Source: Dehalococcoidia bacterium UBA1222 (GTDB taxonomy: Bacteria; Chloroflexota; Dehalococcoidia; Dehalococcoidales; UBA1222). Taken from it: 64,000 nucleotides of DNA. The notes below the pieces were generated by a model. That model searched no databases and was not told the DNA's origin. It saw only the letters and a program-made list of their open reading frames with translations. Position 1 is the stretch's first letter. Every line of letters starts with the position of its first letter. Made by a program: the position numbers and the translations under genes. Where the stretch lies: the NCBI GenBank assembly GCA_002309415.1, contig DBXC01000006.1:120738-184737 (forward strand). Direction: 5' to 3'. Below are positions 7,792 through 16,213 of this stretch, one piece after another.

Positions 7792-9138
7792 ATGGATCTA
7801 TTCGATTATAAGATCGCTCAGTCTGAATCATTGGATGCTCCTTTAGCATCTCGTATGCGTCCGCGTACTCTCGATGAATACGTCGGACAGCAGCATATCG
7901 TCGGTAAGGGCAGGGCCCTGCGTAATGCCATCGATTCAGGCAAGCTTCCTTCGGTAGTACTCTGGGGACCTCCGGGTTCTGGTAAGACTACTCTTGCTAA
8001 CATCATGGCGTCTGCTACGGATGCCTGTTTTGCTTCCATTTCTGCCGTTACGGCTGGGGTGGCTGATGTCAGGAAGGTCATCAATGAAGCTAAAGACCGC
8101 TACAAGATGAACGGGCAGAAGACGATCCTTTTCATCGATGAGATCCACCGCTTCAATAAGGCACAGCAGGATTCCATCCTTCCCTTTGTTGAGGATGGTA
8201 CCGTCACTCTTATCGGCGCTACTACAGAGAATCCTTCTTTCTCTGTGATATCTCCTCTTTTGTCACGTTCCCAGGTCTATATCCTGAAAGCACTTGAGGA
8301 CGATGATCTAAGGACGATTTTAGATCGTGCTTTGAAAGATGAGGAGAGGGGACTGGGAAGATATAAAGGCAAAGTTGATGACGATGCCATCGAACATATC
8401 ATCACGATTTCCAATCACGATGCCAGAGCCGCCTTGAATGCTCTCGAATCGTCGGTCATGACTACATTGCCTGATGAAGAGGGTGTAAGACACGTCACTC
8501 TGCAGATGGTAGAAGACGTACTGCAGCAGAGAGCCCTCCTCTACGATAAGGATGGCGAACAGCACTACGACATCATCTCGGCTCTCCATAAGACCATCAG
8601 GGGCTCTGATCCCGATGCTGCCTTATACTGGCTTGCCAGGATGCTTGAAGCTGGGGAAGAACCGCTTTATATCGCCAGGCGTTTGGTCCGTGCCGCTACT
8701 GAAGATGTCGGTATGGCCGATCCCCAGGCTCTTCCCATCTGTATCGCTGCTCAGCAGACCGTGCAGTTCTTAGGCATGCCTGAAGCCAATCTTGCTTTAG
8801 CTGAAGCTGTCGTATATCTCGCTACTGCTCCTAAGAGCAACTCGCTTTATACTGCATATTCCCGCGTGCAGAAGGAAGTCTCCAAAGGCAAGAATGAACC
8901 CGTACCTCTGCACCTTCGCAATGCACCGACCAAACTCATGAAAGATAATGACTACGGCAATGGCTATAAATATGCCCACGATTTCCCAGGGCATTTCGTG
9001 AAACAGCAGAATCTGCCTGATTCGCTTGACGGCAAACGATACTACTATCCTACGACTCTAGGTTATGAGAAGACCGTTACCACCAGGATGAAGATTTGGT
9101 GGCCGGAACGTTTTGATTCATCTGAATCCATTAAATGA
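7792..9138 (+). CDS. rarA: Replication-associated recombination protein RarA (MgsA)
   Basis: A 448-residue AAA+ ATPase of the RarA/MgsA/WRNIP1 family, a clamp-loader-like protein that acts at stalled replication forks. Visible are the [17 protein letters not shown]-terminal motif, Walker [10 protein letters not shown] at about 59-67, Walker [11 protein letters not shown], and sensor 1 [10 protein letters not shown]. The C-terminal tetramerisation region has [20 protein letters not shown] and [14 protein letters not shown]. Length is normal. It probably forms its own transcription unit. Confidence 0.96.
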   Translation: MDLFDYKIAQSESLDAPLASRMRPRTLDEYVGQQHIVGKGRALRNAIDSGKLPSVVLWGPPGSGKTTLANIMASATDACFASISAVTAGVADVRKVINEAKDRYKMNGQKTILFIDEIHRFNKAQQDSILPFVEDGTVTLIGATTENPSFSVISPLLSRSQVYILKALEDDDLRTILDRALKDEERGLGRYKGKVDDDAIEHIITISNHDARAALNALESSVMTTLPDEEGVRHVTLQMVEDVLQQRALLYDKDGEQHYDIISALHKTIRGSDPDAALYWLARMLEAGEEPLYIARRLVRAATEDVGMADPQALPICIAAQQTVQFLGMPEANLALAEAVVYLATAPKSNSLYTAYSRVQKEVSKGKNEPVPLHLRNAPTKLMKDNDYGNGYKYAHDFPGHFVKQQNLPDSLDGKRYYYPTTLGYEKTVTTRMKIWWPERFDSSESIK

Positions 9139-9237
9139 TGGGCGTTGAATGTTGATTAGATGGTATTCCATAAGTCAACGTAGCTATATATAATTCTTGT
9201 AAATAATCTTGAACCTTTCTTGTTTAGGGGTGAAACA

Positions 9238-9819
9238 ATGATAGGAATAGATGATCAGATTAATTATTATCATAGTGTCATTTTTGGTGATACTCCGGAC
9301 CCGTTTAGGGCTTCGTTCGATCGCGCTTTTCGAGATTTCTCAAGGACTATTGTTTATCCCAAGGGAATAACCGATTTTGAGAAAAGAAAATGGCGTGATA
9401 GTGTTTATAAGCTACTAGTCCAAAAAGTCACACCTTTCTATCCGATTGTAGATTCTCAAGATGAATTTGATCTTTGGCATGAACACGCATGCTTAGTTGT
9501 GATAGATTCATTTCGGGACGGTATTAATATCTTGACATATGGTCAAGCACAAAAGTGGTTGAACATGTTCATGAAGTATCTTTTTTTACTTGATAATAAT
9601 TTTCCTAGCAGTATCATCCCATTCTTACATGTTCCCATCGATAATGTAATCCTTGATGTTGCCAAAACTGATCTAGGAATAAATAGGCCTCCTAAAGCCT
9701 GGAGCAAATGGGATTTCTTGGAGTATGTAGATTTCCAAATGACTTTACGTAAAAAAATTTCGTCCAAATATAGTGGTTTGGTTACGCCTTTTGAATGGGA
9801 GTTTAAGCACTGGAATTGA
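9238..9819 (+). CDS. Unknown AT-rich-island protein A
   Basis: A 193-residue protein starting at the ATG at 9238, which has AGGGGTG 5-6 bases upstream; an in-frame TTG at 9220 lies before that site. It is mostly alpha-helical by composition and rich in aromatic residues. Notable stretches are DFSRTIVYPKGITDFEKRKW, FRDGINILTYGQAQKWLNMF and RPPKAWSKWDFLEY. I recognise no named family. Codon use is clearly more A/T-rich than in rarA. The next gene follows 31 bp downstream in the same direction and shares the bias, so the two look like one acquired module. Confidence 0.7.
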   Translation: MIGIDDQINYYHSVIFGDTPDPFRASFDRAFRDFSRTIVYPKGITDFEKRKWRDSVYKLLVQKVTPFYPIVDSQDEFDLWHEHACLVVIDSFRDGINILTYGQAQKWLNMFMKYLFLLDNNFPSSIIPFLHVPIDNVILDVAKTDLGINRPPKAWSKWDFLEYVDFQMTLRKKISSKYSGLVTPFEWEFKHWN

Positions 9820-9850
9820 TTTTACTCTTGAAGTGAGGAAATGCTATCAA

Positions 9851-10714
9851 ATGTTTGGAAAGGATTTGTATAGTTATTTTAATAATGGTGTGATAGATAA
9901 GACTAAAGTGGATGAGCCTATTCTTTTTAAAGCTCTGAATCATGCCTTTCAAGTAGTTGCTACGAAAACCCCGGCGGTCTGTCGTGTAATACATGGAAAT
10001 GTGCGCCAGGTTTCATTTAGCGAAAAAACTTTTACACCTTTTTATCGCGATGATGATATCGGTAAACCCTCTGTACCATGTGAGTTGGCGGATTTGTTGT
10101 TTGTGGTTGTAGATCGCTCCTCCAATGAAATGCGTATCTGTTGCTTGCAAAATAAATATGATAGGAATAGAAAAAAACACACACTATTTTCTGGTGTTGT
10201 AGCAGATTTACGACAATTATATCTCTATAAAGAGAGACCGGAATTTATCGATTATGGAAAACGTAATTCACTTTTGAAAGATGCTATTTGCCCATCGGTG
10301 GGTTCCTATGGGGTGTTTTATAAAACGTCCTCTGGTTTATATGACATGAAGTATTACAGCTCCGAGGTCTTTAGAATACCACATTATCATGTGTCCTCAG
10401 GAAGACGGACTGTATACCCAACACTTGGACCGTTGTTTCTATATCATTCTTCTCCCTCGTTTGGAACAGTATTTGAATTGCAGTATTCAGACTGTATGAA
10501 TATCTTCGGTGAAGCACTAATTGGAATGCTCATTGGAACACCATGCACAATTTCTAAAGGACTCACTTATTTGAATGACAAAAGCATTAACGATGCTGTT
10601 ATTGGTTTGATAGGTGATGATTATGTTTCATCTCTTGAATTGAATGATAACAATCAGTTTTCCAGCTTTTCTTATCAGACTGCTGTTGTAATTAGAGGAC
10701 AAAGGATATTTTAA
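9851..10714 (+). CDS. Unknown AT-rich-island protein B, possible PD-(D/E)XK-like nuclease
   Basis: A 287-residue protein from the ATG at 9851; a GTG at 9833 in the same frame is an alternative. The segment CELADLLFVVVD, then RICCLQNKYDRN, looks like a PD-(D/E)XK core in which an Asp strand is followed by (Q/E)xK. This is a pattern reading, not a family match. Other conserved-looking parts are EPILFKALNHAFQVV, near the start, and VYPTLGPLFLYHS. Strongly AT-rich codons match the gene before it. A restriction or phage-defence role is a guess from motif, pairing and composition. Confidence 0.6.
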   Translation: MFGKDLYSYFNNGVIDKTKVDEPILFKALNHAFQVVATKTPAVCRVIHGNVRQVSFSEKTFTPFYRDDDIGKPSVPCELADLLFVVVDRSSNEMRICCLQNKYDRNRKKHTLFSGVVADLRQLYLYKERPEFIDYGKRNSLLKDAICPSVGSYGVFYKTSSGLYDMKYYSSEVFRIPHYHVSSGRRTVYPTLGPLFLYHSSPSFGTVFELQYSDCMNIFGEALIGMLIGTPCTISKGLTYLNDKSINDAVIGLIGDDYVSSLELNDNNQFSSFSYQTAVVIRGQRIF

Positions 10715-10910
10715 AAGAGGATGGTATGAAGGGAGATAACTGAATGATGCTGAGTGATACTCATGATCAGGACTGTTAAAACGTAAATGCCTCTCTCCGT
10801 CTCTATTTAAATGGACAACCATTTGAATGAAAAACTGGTGAACTGAACGTTTAGAAGAAGATTAATTCACCCGTGAGACCATTTTGAATTGCTACAAAAA
10901 TGCATAGATT
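10715..10910 (+). other. Intergenic stretch without recognisable feature
   Basis: About 200 AT-rich bases between the two-gene island and the broken acetyltransferase. I see no RNA gene, convincing hairpin or promoter. It may be the right-hand edge of the acquired segment, but no direct repeats mark it. Confidence 0.4.
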
Positions 10911-11428
10911 ATGAGACTGTTGTTGGCTAAAGAACTTGATATCGTTAAGAAGAAATACATCGAGGTCATCGATAATACTCCCGAGATGAAAATACATACC
11001 GATGGGTATATGGACTGCATCCTACGGACACGATGTTGCAGTCATACATCGATAATCATGAAATGTATCTTTTGATGGATGGGGAACACATTGCAGGAAT
11101 GGTTGCGCTCGTCATGCATCAGGGCAGTGACTACGAGAATGTCGAATGGACTAAACATGTTGCCAGTGATGAAGTCGCGACATTACATCTGCTTGCTGTC
11201 TGTCCTGATTACCAAGGCAGAGGTCTTGCTGATACGATCATCGATGAATCTATCGCTATCTCAAAAGCCAACGGAAAGAAGTCTCTAAGGCTGGATACGC
11301 TGAAATCGAATCTTCTTGCCCAGCATATATACGAGAAATATGGATTCAAATACAGGGGAACACAAAACCTCTATGCCCCCAATACCGGCTGGATCGATTT
11401 TCTCTTCTACGAATTGTCCTTAGAGTGA
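10911..11428 (+). pseudogene. GNAT N-acetyltransferase with a one-base frameshift
   Basis: Two frames together encode one GNAT protein. From the ATG at 10911 the first frame gives MRLLLAKELDIVKKKYIEV and then NTPEM, typical of this subfamily. It then loses sense near 11000. The second frame gives RWVYGLHPTDTMLQSYIDN and continues to the stop at 11428, through ATLHLLAVCPDYQGRGLADT (acetyl-CoA motif A) and YEKYGFKYRG. One missing base close to 11000 explains the break. It is a decayed gene, a sequencing error, or less likely a -1 recoding site; no classic slippery heptamer is present. Confidence 0.8.
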
Positions 11429-11433
11429 TGTCA

Positions 11434-12399
11434 CTAAGCTTTGTTCATGTTGATAAAAATTGGCGGGAATTGCGGCTCAGGCACCGGGCCTGGGAAGCAT
11501 GATATGGTGATATTCTGATATGAATCCTTGTCGGAGTAAGCAACTTCGCATGGGCGGGCTTCAAAATTTCTGAATACAGAAAAGCCAACTCGTGATTCGA
11601 CTTTTCGGGTCTTATCCACGTGACCGAGCCATGTCTCGCCGCGGTAAATGAACGTTACGCTCCCGTCCGCCTGTATTGTGAGCTCTGATTCCTGCATCTT
11701 AGGATCAGGTTCATTGAATGGGGAGAACATGTTCTGAGTCTGTGACCCGTTCGGGATCCACCGGCCCACAAAACCTTCTTCGACCCACCATGAGAGTCCC
11801 TCGTAATCTATAGTTGCGTAACTGCCGTCGGTGTGTGCGGTACCGGTCCCAGGAACGAGTTTTCGTTCTTTGCCGAACCATGTTATCGTCCTGACTTTAT
11901 ATGCGGGGTTGTCTCTGGGATCTTCCAAGTCAGGACCTTGTACTTCTTCCCATCCTGGTTCGTTAGCCACTATGGCATTGAAGAAATTGAAAAGTTCGGC
12001 ATACATGATGTCTTCCAGAGGGGGAAGGGTCTTCGGGAATTTGGCAGACCACATGATGTCATAGAGGAATGCGTCTCCGCTGTAGACCATGAGTGAACGG
12101 CTGGGGCCGCTCGAATAGCTTCCGTAGGGGAGTTTTGACCATGCTTCAAGGTCGTATCTTGCGAGTATATCCAGAAGGACTTTTACCTGATTGCCCGAAA
12201 GGGAGAGATTGCCTTCTTTCTTGTGACCGGTATAGTTTGATGGTCCGATGCGTTTCCTGAGTTCCAGTTTTGCTCCGTCAGTCGTCATCTCGCTGACATA
12301 TGCATAGAATTCGATTTGATTTCCGTAATTCTGGGCGTAGTTGAATCTGACAGCAGTGACGGGTTTTCCTGATGGACCGAAAGTGACCTGATCTCCCAT
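11434..12399 (-). CDS. Hypothetical protein, 321 residues
   Basis: A soluble protein without signal peptide or membrane segment. It begins with MGDQVTFGPSGKP and is preceded by an AGGTCTTTC sequence. It contains many aromatic residues and short beta-rich stretches, for example EFYAYVSEMTTDGAKLELRK, LLDILARYDLEAWSKLPYGS and GLSWWVEEGFVGRW. I do not recognise a family. The Gly, Trp and Tyr content and alternating strands suggest a beta-sandwich fold. It converges on the broken acetyltransferase (5 bp apart) and is divergent from the pycB operon. Confidence 0.7.
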   Translation of the reverse strand: MGDQVTFGPSGKPVTAVRFNYAQNYGNQIEFYAYVSEMTTDGAKLELRKRIGPSNYTGHKKEGNLSLSGNQVKVLLDILARYDLEAWSKLPYGSYSSGPSRSLMVYSGDAFLYDIMWSAKFPKTLPPLEDIMYAELFNFFNAIVANEPGWEEVQGPDLEDPRDNPAYKVRTITWFGKERKLVPGTGTAHTDGSYATIDYEGLSWWVEEGFVGRWIPNGSQTQNMFSPFNEPDPKMQESELTIQADGSVTFIYRGETWLGHVDKTRKVESRVGFSVFRNFEARPCEVAYSDKDSYQNITISCFPGPVPEPQFPPIFINMNKA

Positions 12400-12469
12400 G
12401 AAAGACCTCCATGTTAAACCGTTCTTTTGTGCCTATTTTAGCATTAAACAATTATTCCTACATTATTAT

Positions 12470-12499
12470 TTGCACAAGTCGTGCGTAATTAGATACAAT
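12470..12499 (+). promoter_or_regulatory. Promoter of the pycB-pycA-iorAB operon
   Basis: A TTGCAC -35 element (12470-12475), an 18-bp spacer and a TACAAT -10 element (12494-12499). This places initiation at about 12506, just before the leader hairpin and about 35 nt before the pycB start. Confidence 0.6.
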
Positions 12500-12509
12500 G
12501 TACCGACAG

Positions 12510-12527
12510 GTGTCTCGAAAGAGACAC
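12510..12527 (+). promoter_or_regulatory. 5'-UTR hairpin with GAAA tetraloop before pycB
   Basis: GTGTCTC-GAAA-GAGACAC is a perfect 7-bp stem with a stable GNRA tetraloop at the predicted 5' end of the operon mRNA. It sits directly before the AGGAGG ribosome-binding site (12529-12534). It most likely stabilises the transcript or keeps the binding site exposed; the function is inferred. Confidence 0.6.
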
Positions 12528-12540
12528 TAGGAGGGTTTTT

Positions 12541-14262
12541 ATGTCAGTACTTATAACAGATACAACGCTTAGAGACGCGCATCAGTCTCTCATCGCAACT
12601 CGTATGCGCACCCGCGATATGCTGGATGTCGCCTCTAAGTTGGATAAGGTCGGTTTTTATTCACTCGAGATGTGGGGCGGTGCAACATTCGACGCCCAGA
12701 TCCGATTCCTGAATGAAGATCCCTGGGAACGACTGCGAGAGATCAGGAAGCGTGTCAAGGACACCAAGCTCCAGATGCTCCTCCGTGGTCAGAACCTGGT
12801 GGGTTACCGACATTATGCTGATGATGTCGTCGACGATTTCGTCCGACTCTCAGTCAAGAACGGTATGGATATCTTCCGTGTCTTCGATGCTTTGAACGAT
12901 GTCCGCAATATGCGAAGCTCCATCGAAGCCGTCAAGAAATACAAGGCACATGCACAGGGTACTATCTGCTATACCACTAGCCCTGTTCACACTAACGAGA
13001 AGTTTGCAGACCTGGCTCTGGAACTGGCCAATATGGGCTGTGATTCCATCTGTATCAAGGATATGGCCGGTCTTATCGCTCCTAAAGATGCCTATGAACT
13101 TGTCGCTCTCATCAAGAAAAAGGTCAGTATCCCTGTAAACCTTCATACTCACTGCACCAGCGGTATGGGACCTGTCAGCTGTTACTCTGCAGCTGAAGCA
13201 GGCTGCGATATCATCGATACCGCTTTCTCTGCATTTGCCTGGGGCACTTCCCAGCCTCCCACTGAAGGTATGGTTGCTTCTTTCCAGGGAACTAAATTCG
13301 ATACCGGACTCGACTTAAAACTCCTCGACGAGATCAGCAAAGATTTCAATAAGATCCGCGAGACCTATGAACCATTATTCACGCCGACCGCAACTGTTCC
13401 TGATGTCTCTGTACTCTTACATCAGATCCCCGGCGGTATGATTTCCAACCTTGTTAGCCAGCTCAAGACTCAGGGTGCTCTGGATAAGCTCCAGACCGTT
13501 CTTGAAGAAGTACCCAGAGTTCGTGCTGAACTAGGCTATCCTCCTCTTGTAACTCCTTCAAGCCAGGTAGTCGGTACCCAGGCTGTTTTGAACGTTCTTT
13601 ATGGTGAACGCTACAAGCAGATTACTAAAGAGACTAAGAACTATGTCATGGGTCTTTACGGTGCCATTCCCAACAAGATGGATCCTGAAGTCGTCAAGAA
13701 GATTATCGGTGATGATAAACCTATCGATTGCCGACCTGCTGATCTTCTCGAACCTGAACTTCCTAAAGCTAAAGAAGTCCTCACCAAAGAGAACCTCATC
13801 AAGCAGGAAGAAGATATCATGACTTATGCCATGTATCCTGAAGTTGCCTTGAAGTTCCTCAAAGGTGAGATCAAAGAAGAAGTCATCCAGCCTAAGGAAG
13901 CTCCTGTCGCTAAGGGCGCAGCTCCTGCAGCATACAGTGGCCCTGCCGCATTTACTGTTGATGTCGACGGCGATACCTTCACCGTCAAAGTCTCTCCTCT
14001 TGGCGAGATGACTGCTGAACCTGCCGCTGCCAAAGTGACTTATGATGATGCCAAGACCATCAAGACCCCTATGAACGGTATGGTCCTTTCCGTTGCCGTT
14101 AAAGAAGGGGACAAGATCGAAGAAGGCACCTTGGTTGCTACCATCGAAGCAATGAAGATGGCCAGCGAGATCCTCTCTGATCGAGCTGGTACTGTCACTC
14201 ATGTCCTTATCAAAGCTGGTGATATGGTCGATTCAAAACAGGCTATCGTCGTAGTTGAGTAA
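12541..14262 (+). CDS. pycB: Pyruvate carboxylase subunit B (carboxyltransferase plus biotinyl domain)
   Basis: A 573-residue protein. The carboxyltransferase TIM barrel opens with DTTLRDAHQSLIATRMRTRD and continues through EMWGGATFDAQIRFLNEDPW and MLLRGQNLVGYRHYADD. A PYC/OADA conserved domain follows. An Ala/Pro-rich linker (about 455-475) leads to a biotin-carrier domain whose acceptor Lys lies in EAMKMASE. Oxaloacetate decarboxylase alpha subunits look the same, but no membrane beta subunit is present. The biotin carboxylase gene follows 5 bp later, so a cytoplasmic two-subunit pyruvate carboxylase making oxaloacetate is the better reading. It has a perfect AGGAGG site. Confidence 0.88.
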   Translation: MSVLITDTTLRDAHQSLIATRMRTRDMLDVASKLDKVGFYSLEMWGGATFDAQIRFLNEDPWERLREIRKRVKDTKLQMLLRGQNLVGYRHYADDVVDDFVRLSVKNGMDIFRVFDALNDVRNMRSSIEAVKKYKAHAQGTICYTTSPVHTNEKFADLALELANMGCDSICIKDMAGLIAPKDAYELVALIKKKVSIPVNLHTHCTSGMGPVSCYSAAEAGCDIIDTAFSAFAWGTSQPPTEGMVASFQGTKFDTGLDLKLLDEISKDFNKIRETYEPLFTPTATVPDVSVLLHQIPGGMISNLVSQLKTQGALDKLQTVLEEVPRVRAELGYPPLVTPSSQVVGTQAVLNVLYGERYKQITKETKNYVMGLYGAIPNKMDPEVVKKIIGDDKPIDCRPADLLEPELPKAKEVLTKENLIKQEEDIMTYAMYPEVALKFLKGEIKEEVIQPKEAPVAKGAAPAAYSGPAAFTVDVDGDTFTVKVSPLGEMTAEPAAAKVTYDDAKTIKTPMNGMVLSVAVKEGDKIEEGTLVATIEAMKMASEILSDRAGTVTHVLIKAGDMVDSKQAIVVVE

Positions 14263-14267
14263 GAGAA

Positions 14268-15752
14268 ATGATTAGTAAAGTATTAGTTGCAAACAGAGGC
14301 GAGATCGCGATCCGAATCATGCGAGCTTGCCGTGAGATTGGTATCAAATCTGTTGCGGTCTATTCCGAAGCAGATAGAAATGCTCTCTTTGCTAAATATG
14401 CAGATGAGGCCTACTTTATCGGTCCTGCTAAAGCCACTGAGAGCTATCTCAATATCGATAAGATCATTGAGACCTGTAAGATGTGCGGCGCTGATGCTGT
14501 TCATCCCGGCTACGGTTTTCTCTCCGAGAATGCAGCCTTTGCTAAGGCCTGTGAAGACAACGGCATCAAATTCATCGGCCCCAATCATAAGCTTATTTCA
14601 CTTATGGGTAGCAAAGTCGCTGCCCGAACCGCATTGCGAAATGTCGATGTTCCTCTCGTCCCCGGATGCGAGGATCTCATCACTGATATCGAGCAGGCCA
14701 AAGTGATCGCCAAGATGATCGGTTATCCTGTCATCGTAAAGCCTTCCGGTGGTGGCGGCGGTATCGGTATGAAAGTCGCTGAATCTGAAGAAGAGCTTGC
14801 TGATGCTATTCGTCAGGCTCAGGAGATGGCTGGTAAAGCTTTCGGCGACAGCGGTGTTTATCTTGAACATTTCATTACAAATCCTCGTCATATAGAAGTG
14901 CAGGTCGTTGGAGACTCTTTTGGCAATGTCATACATCTGGGTGAACGAGAATGCTCCATCCAGCGACGTTATCAGAAGGTCATCGAAGAGAGCCCGTGCT
15001 GTGCCCTTTCTGAAGCCACCCGTCAGCTGATGGGTGAAGTCGCGGTAAGAGTTGCCAAGGCTGTCCATTACGAGAGCGTCGGCACTGTCGAATTTATCTA
15101 TTCAAAGGGTAAATTCTATTTCATGGAAATGAATACCCGAGTGCAGGTAGAGCATCCTGTTACCGAGATGGTCACCGGTGTCGATATCGTCAAAGAACAG
15201 ATCAGTATCGCTAACGGTAACCCTCTTTCCTTCAAACAGGAAGATATCCGTTTGAATGGTTGTGCTATCGAATGTCGTATCAACGCTGAAGATCCTTTGA
15301 ACGACTTTGCTCCTCAGTTCGGTAAACTGCGTGGTTACCGTTCTCCCGGCGGCGTAGGCGTACGAGTCGACAGCGGTATCCATACCAAATATACAATCCC
15401 TTACATGTACGATTCCATGATCTCCAAGCTCATCGTCTGGGGCAGGACCCGAGATGAAGCCATCCGCAGGATGCGCAGAGCTTTGTATGAGTACATCATC
15501 GTAGGTGTAAAGACCAATATCCCGTTCCACAAGGCCGTCATGGATAACGAACGCTTCATCAAGGGCGACCTTTCCACTCATTTCATCGAGGATGAATATG
15601 AGAACTGGAACAAAGAGATGAAGAGGATCATCGAAGAGGAAACTCCGCTTGCAGACAAGCTGGGTGAGATCTTCAGAGACAATCAGAATGTCGCTGCTAT
15701 TGCTGGCGTTATGGCATATATGCAGCAGAATAATAAAGAAAATACTAAGTAA
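14268..15752 (+). CDS. pycA: Biotin carboxylase / pyruvate carboxylase subunit A
   Basis: A 494-residue ATP-grasp enzyme with the three biotin carboxylase domains. The N-terminus has KVLVANRGEIAIRIMRACRE. The ATP-binding Gly-rich loop is KPSGGGGGIGMK, and catalytic residues lie in YFMEMNTRVQVEHPVTEM. The C-terminal domain holds ECRINAEDP. It carboxylates biotin using ATP and bicarbonate. The same protein type serves acetyl-CoA carboxylase (accC), but coupling to pycB with a 5-bp gap argues for pyruvate carboxylase; a dual role cannot be excluded. No accA, accB or accD is in the window. Confidence 0.9.
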   Translation: MISKVLVANRGEIAIRIMRACREIGIKSVAVYSEADRNALFAKYADEAYFIGPAKATESYLNIDKIIETCKMCGADAVHPGYGFLSENAAFAKACEDNGIKFIGPNHKLISLMGSKVAARTALRNVDVPLVPGCEDLITDIEQAKVIAKMIGYPVIVKPSGGGGGIGMKVAESEEELADAIRQAQEMAGKAFGDSGVYLEHFITNPRHIEVQVVGDSFGNVIHLGERECSIQRRYQKVIEESPCCALSEATRQLMGEVAVRVAKAVHYESVGTVEFIYSKGKFYFMEMNTRVQVEHPVTEMVTGVDIVKEQISIANGNPLSFKQEDIRLNGCAIECRINAEDPLNDFAPQFGKLRGYRSPGGVGVRVDSGIHTKYTIPYMYDSMISKLIVWGRTRDEAIRRMRRALYEYIIVGVKTNIPFHKAVMDNERFIKGDLSTHFIEDEYENWNKEMKRIIEEETPLADKLGEIFRDNQNVAAIAGVMAYMQQNNKENTK

Positions 15753-15764
15753 AGGGGTGTCATT

Positions 15765-16196
15765 ATGGGTGACGAAGGTGGACTTGACCAGTATATGACT
15801 TATATGAAGGAGAATTATACTCGACAGTACAATGAAATAGCTGCCGATCATATGATCAATCCTCGTAACTGTGAAGAACTGACTGAATTCAGCGGTTTCG
15901 GCATGGCTGACTATGGTACTGAACATTCGATCATGGTCTGGATCAAGAGTGAAGGCGATAAGATCGAAGAGACTTCATTCTCAAGTGATCCTTGTCCTGT
16001 CTGCACCGCTGCCGGCAGTGCTGTTACAGAGATTGTTCGCAACAAGACTCTGGATTTTGCCAAGAATCTTACTGTTGATGATGTCGTTAAATTCCTCCAC
16101 GGCATGCCTGAGGAGGCTATGAAGTGCATCGAGATCGGTGTTCAGGCAATCCATGCGGCTGCTGAAGACGCTTCTTCATTTGTACCTTTTAACTAA
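15765..16196 (+). CDS. NifU/IscU-like protein lacking the first scaffold Cys
   Basis: A 143-residue protein. From about residue 27 it matches the IscU/NifU N-terminal fold: HMINPRNCEEL, then FSGFGMADYGTEHSIMVWIK, SFSSDPCPVCTAAGSAVTEI and LHGMPEEAMKCIEIGVQAI. In IscU the cluster is held by Cys in CGD, in a GC pair and in a C-terminal Cys. Here the first is replaced (DYGTE), the second appears as CPVC, and the third is kept. It has a GGGGTG site and sits 12 bp after pycA and 17 bp before iorA. A role in supplying or holding clusters for IorA is inferred. Confidence 0.7.
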   Translation: MGDEGGLDQYMTYMKENYTRQYNEIAADHMINPRNCEELTEFSGFGMADYGTEHSIMVWIKSEGDKIEETSFSSDPCPVCTAAGSAVTEIVRNKTLDFAKNLTVDDVVKFLHGMPEEAMKCIEIGVQAIHAAAEDASSFVPFN

Positions 16197-16213
16197 GCGG
16201 GGTTTATTTGATT

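Noticed and set aside
9139..10910. Integrated phage or insertion element at the AT-rich island
   Set aside because: No integrase, transposase, terminal inverted repeat, target duplication or adjoining tRNA gene was found.
15102..15926. 274-codon minus-strand open frame
   Set aside because: It overlaps pycA and the NifU-like gene on the other strand. No recognisable motif is seen.
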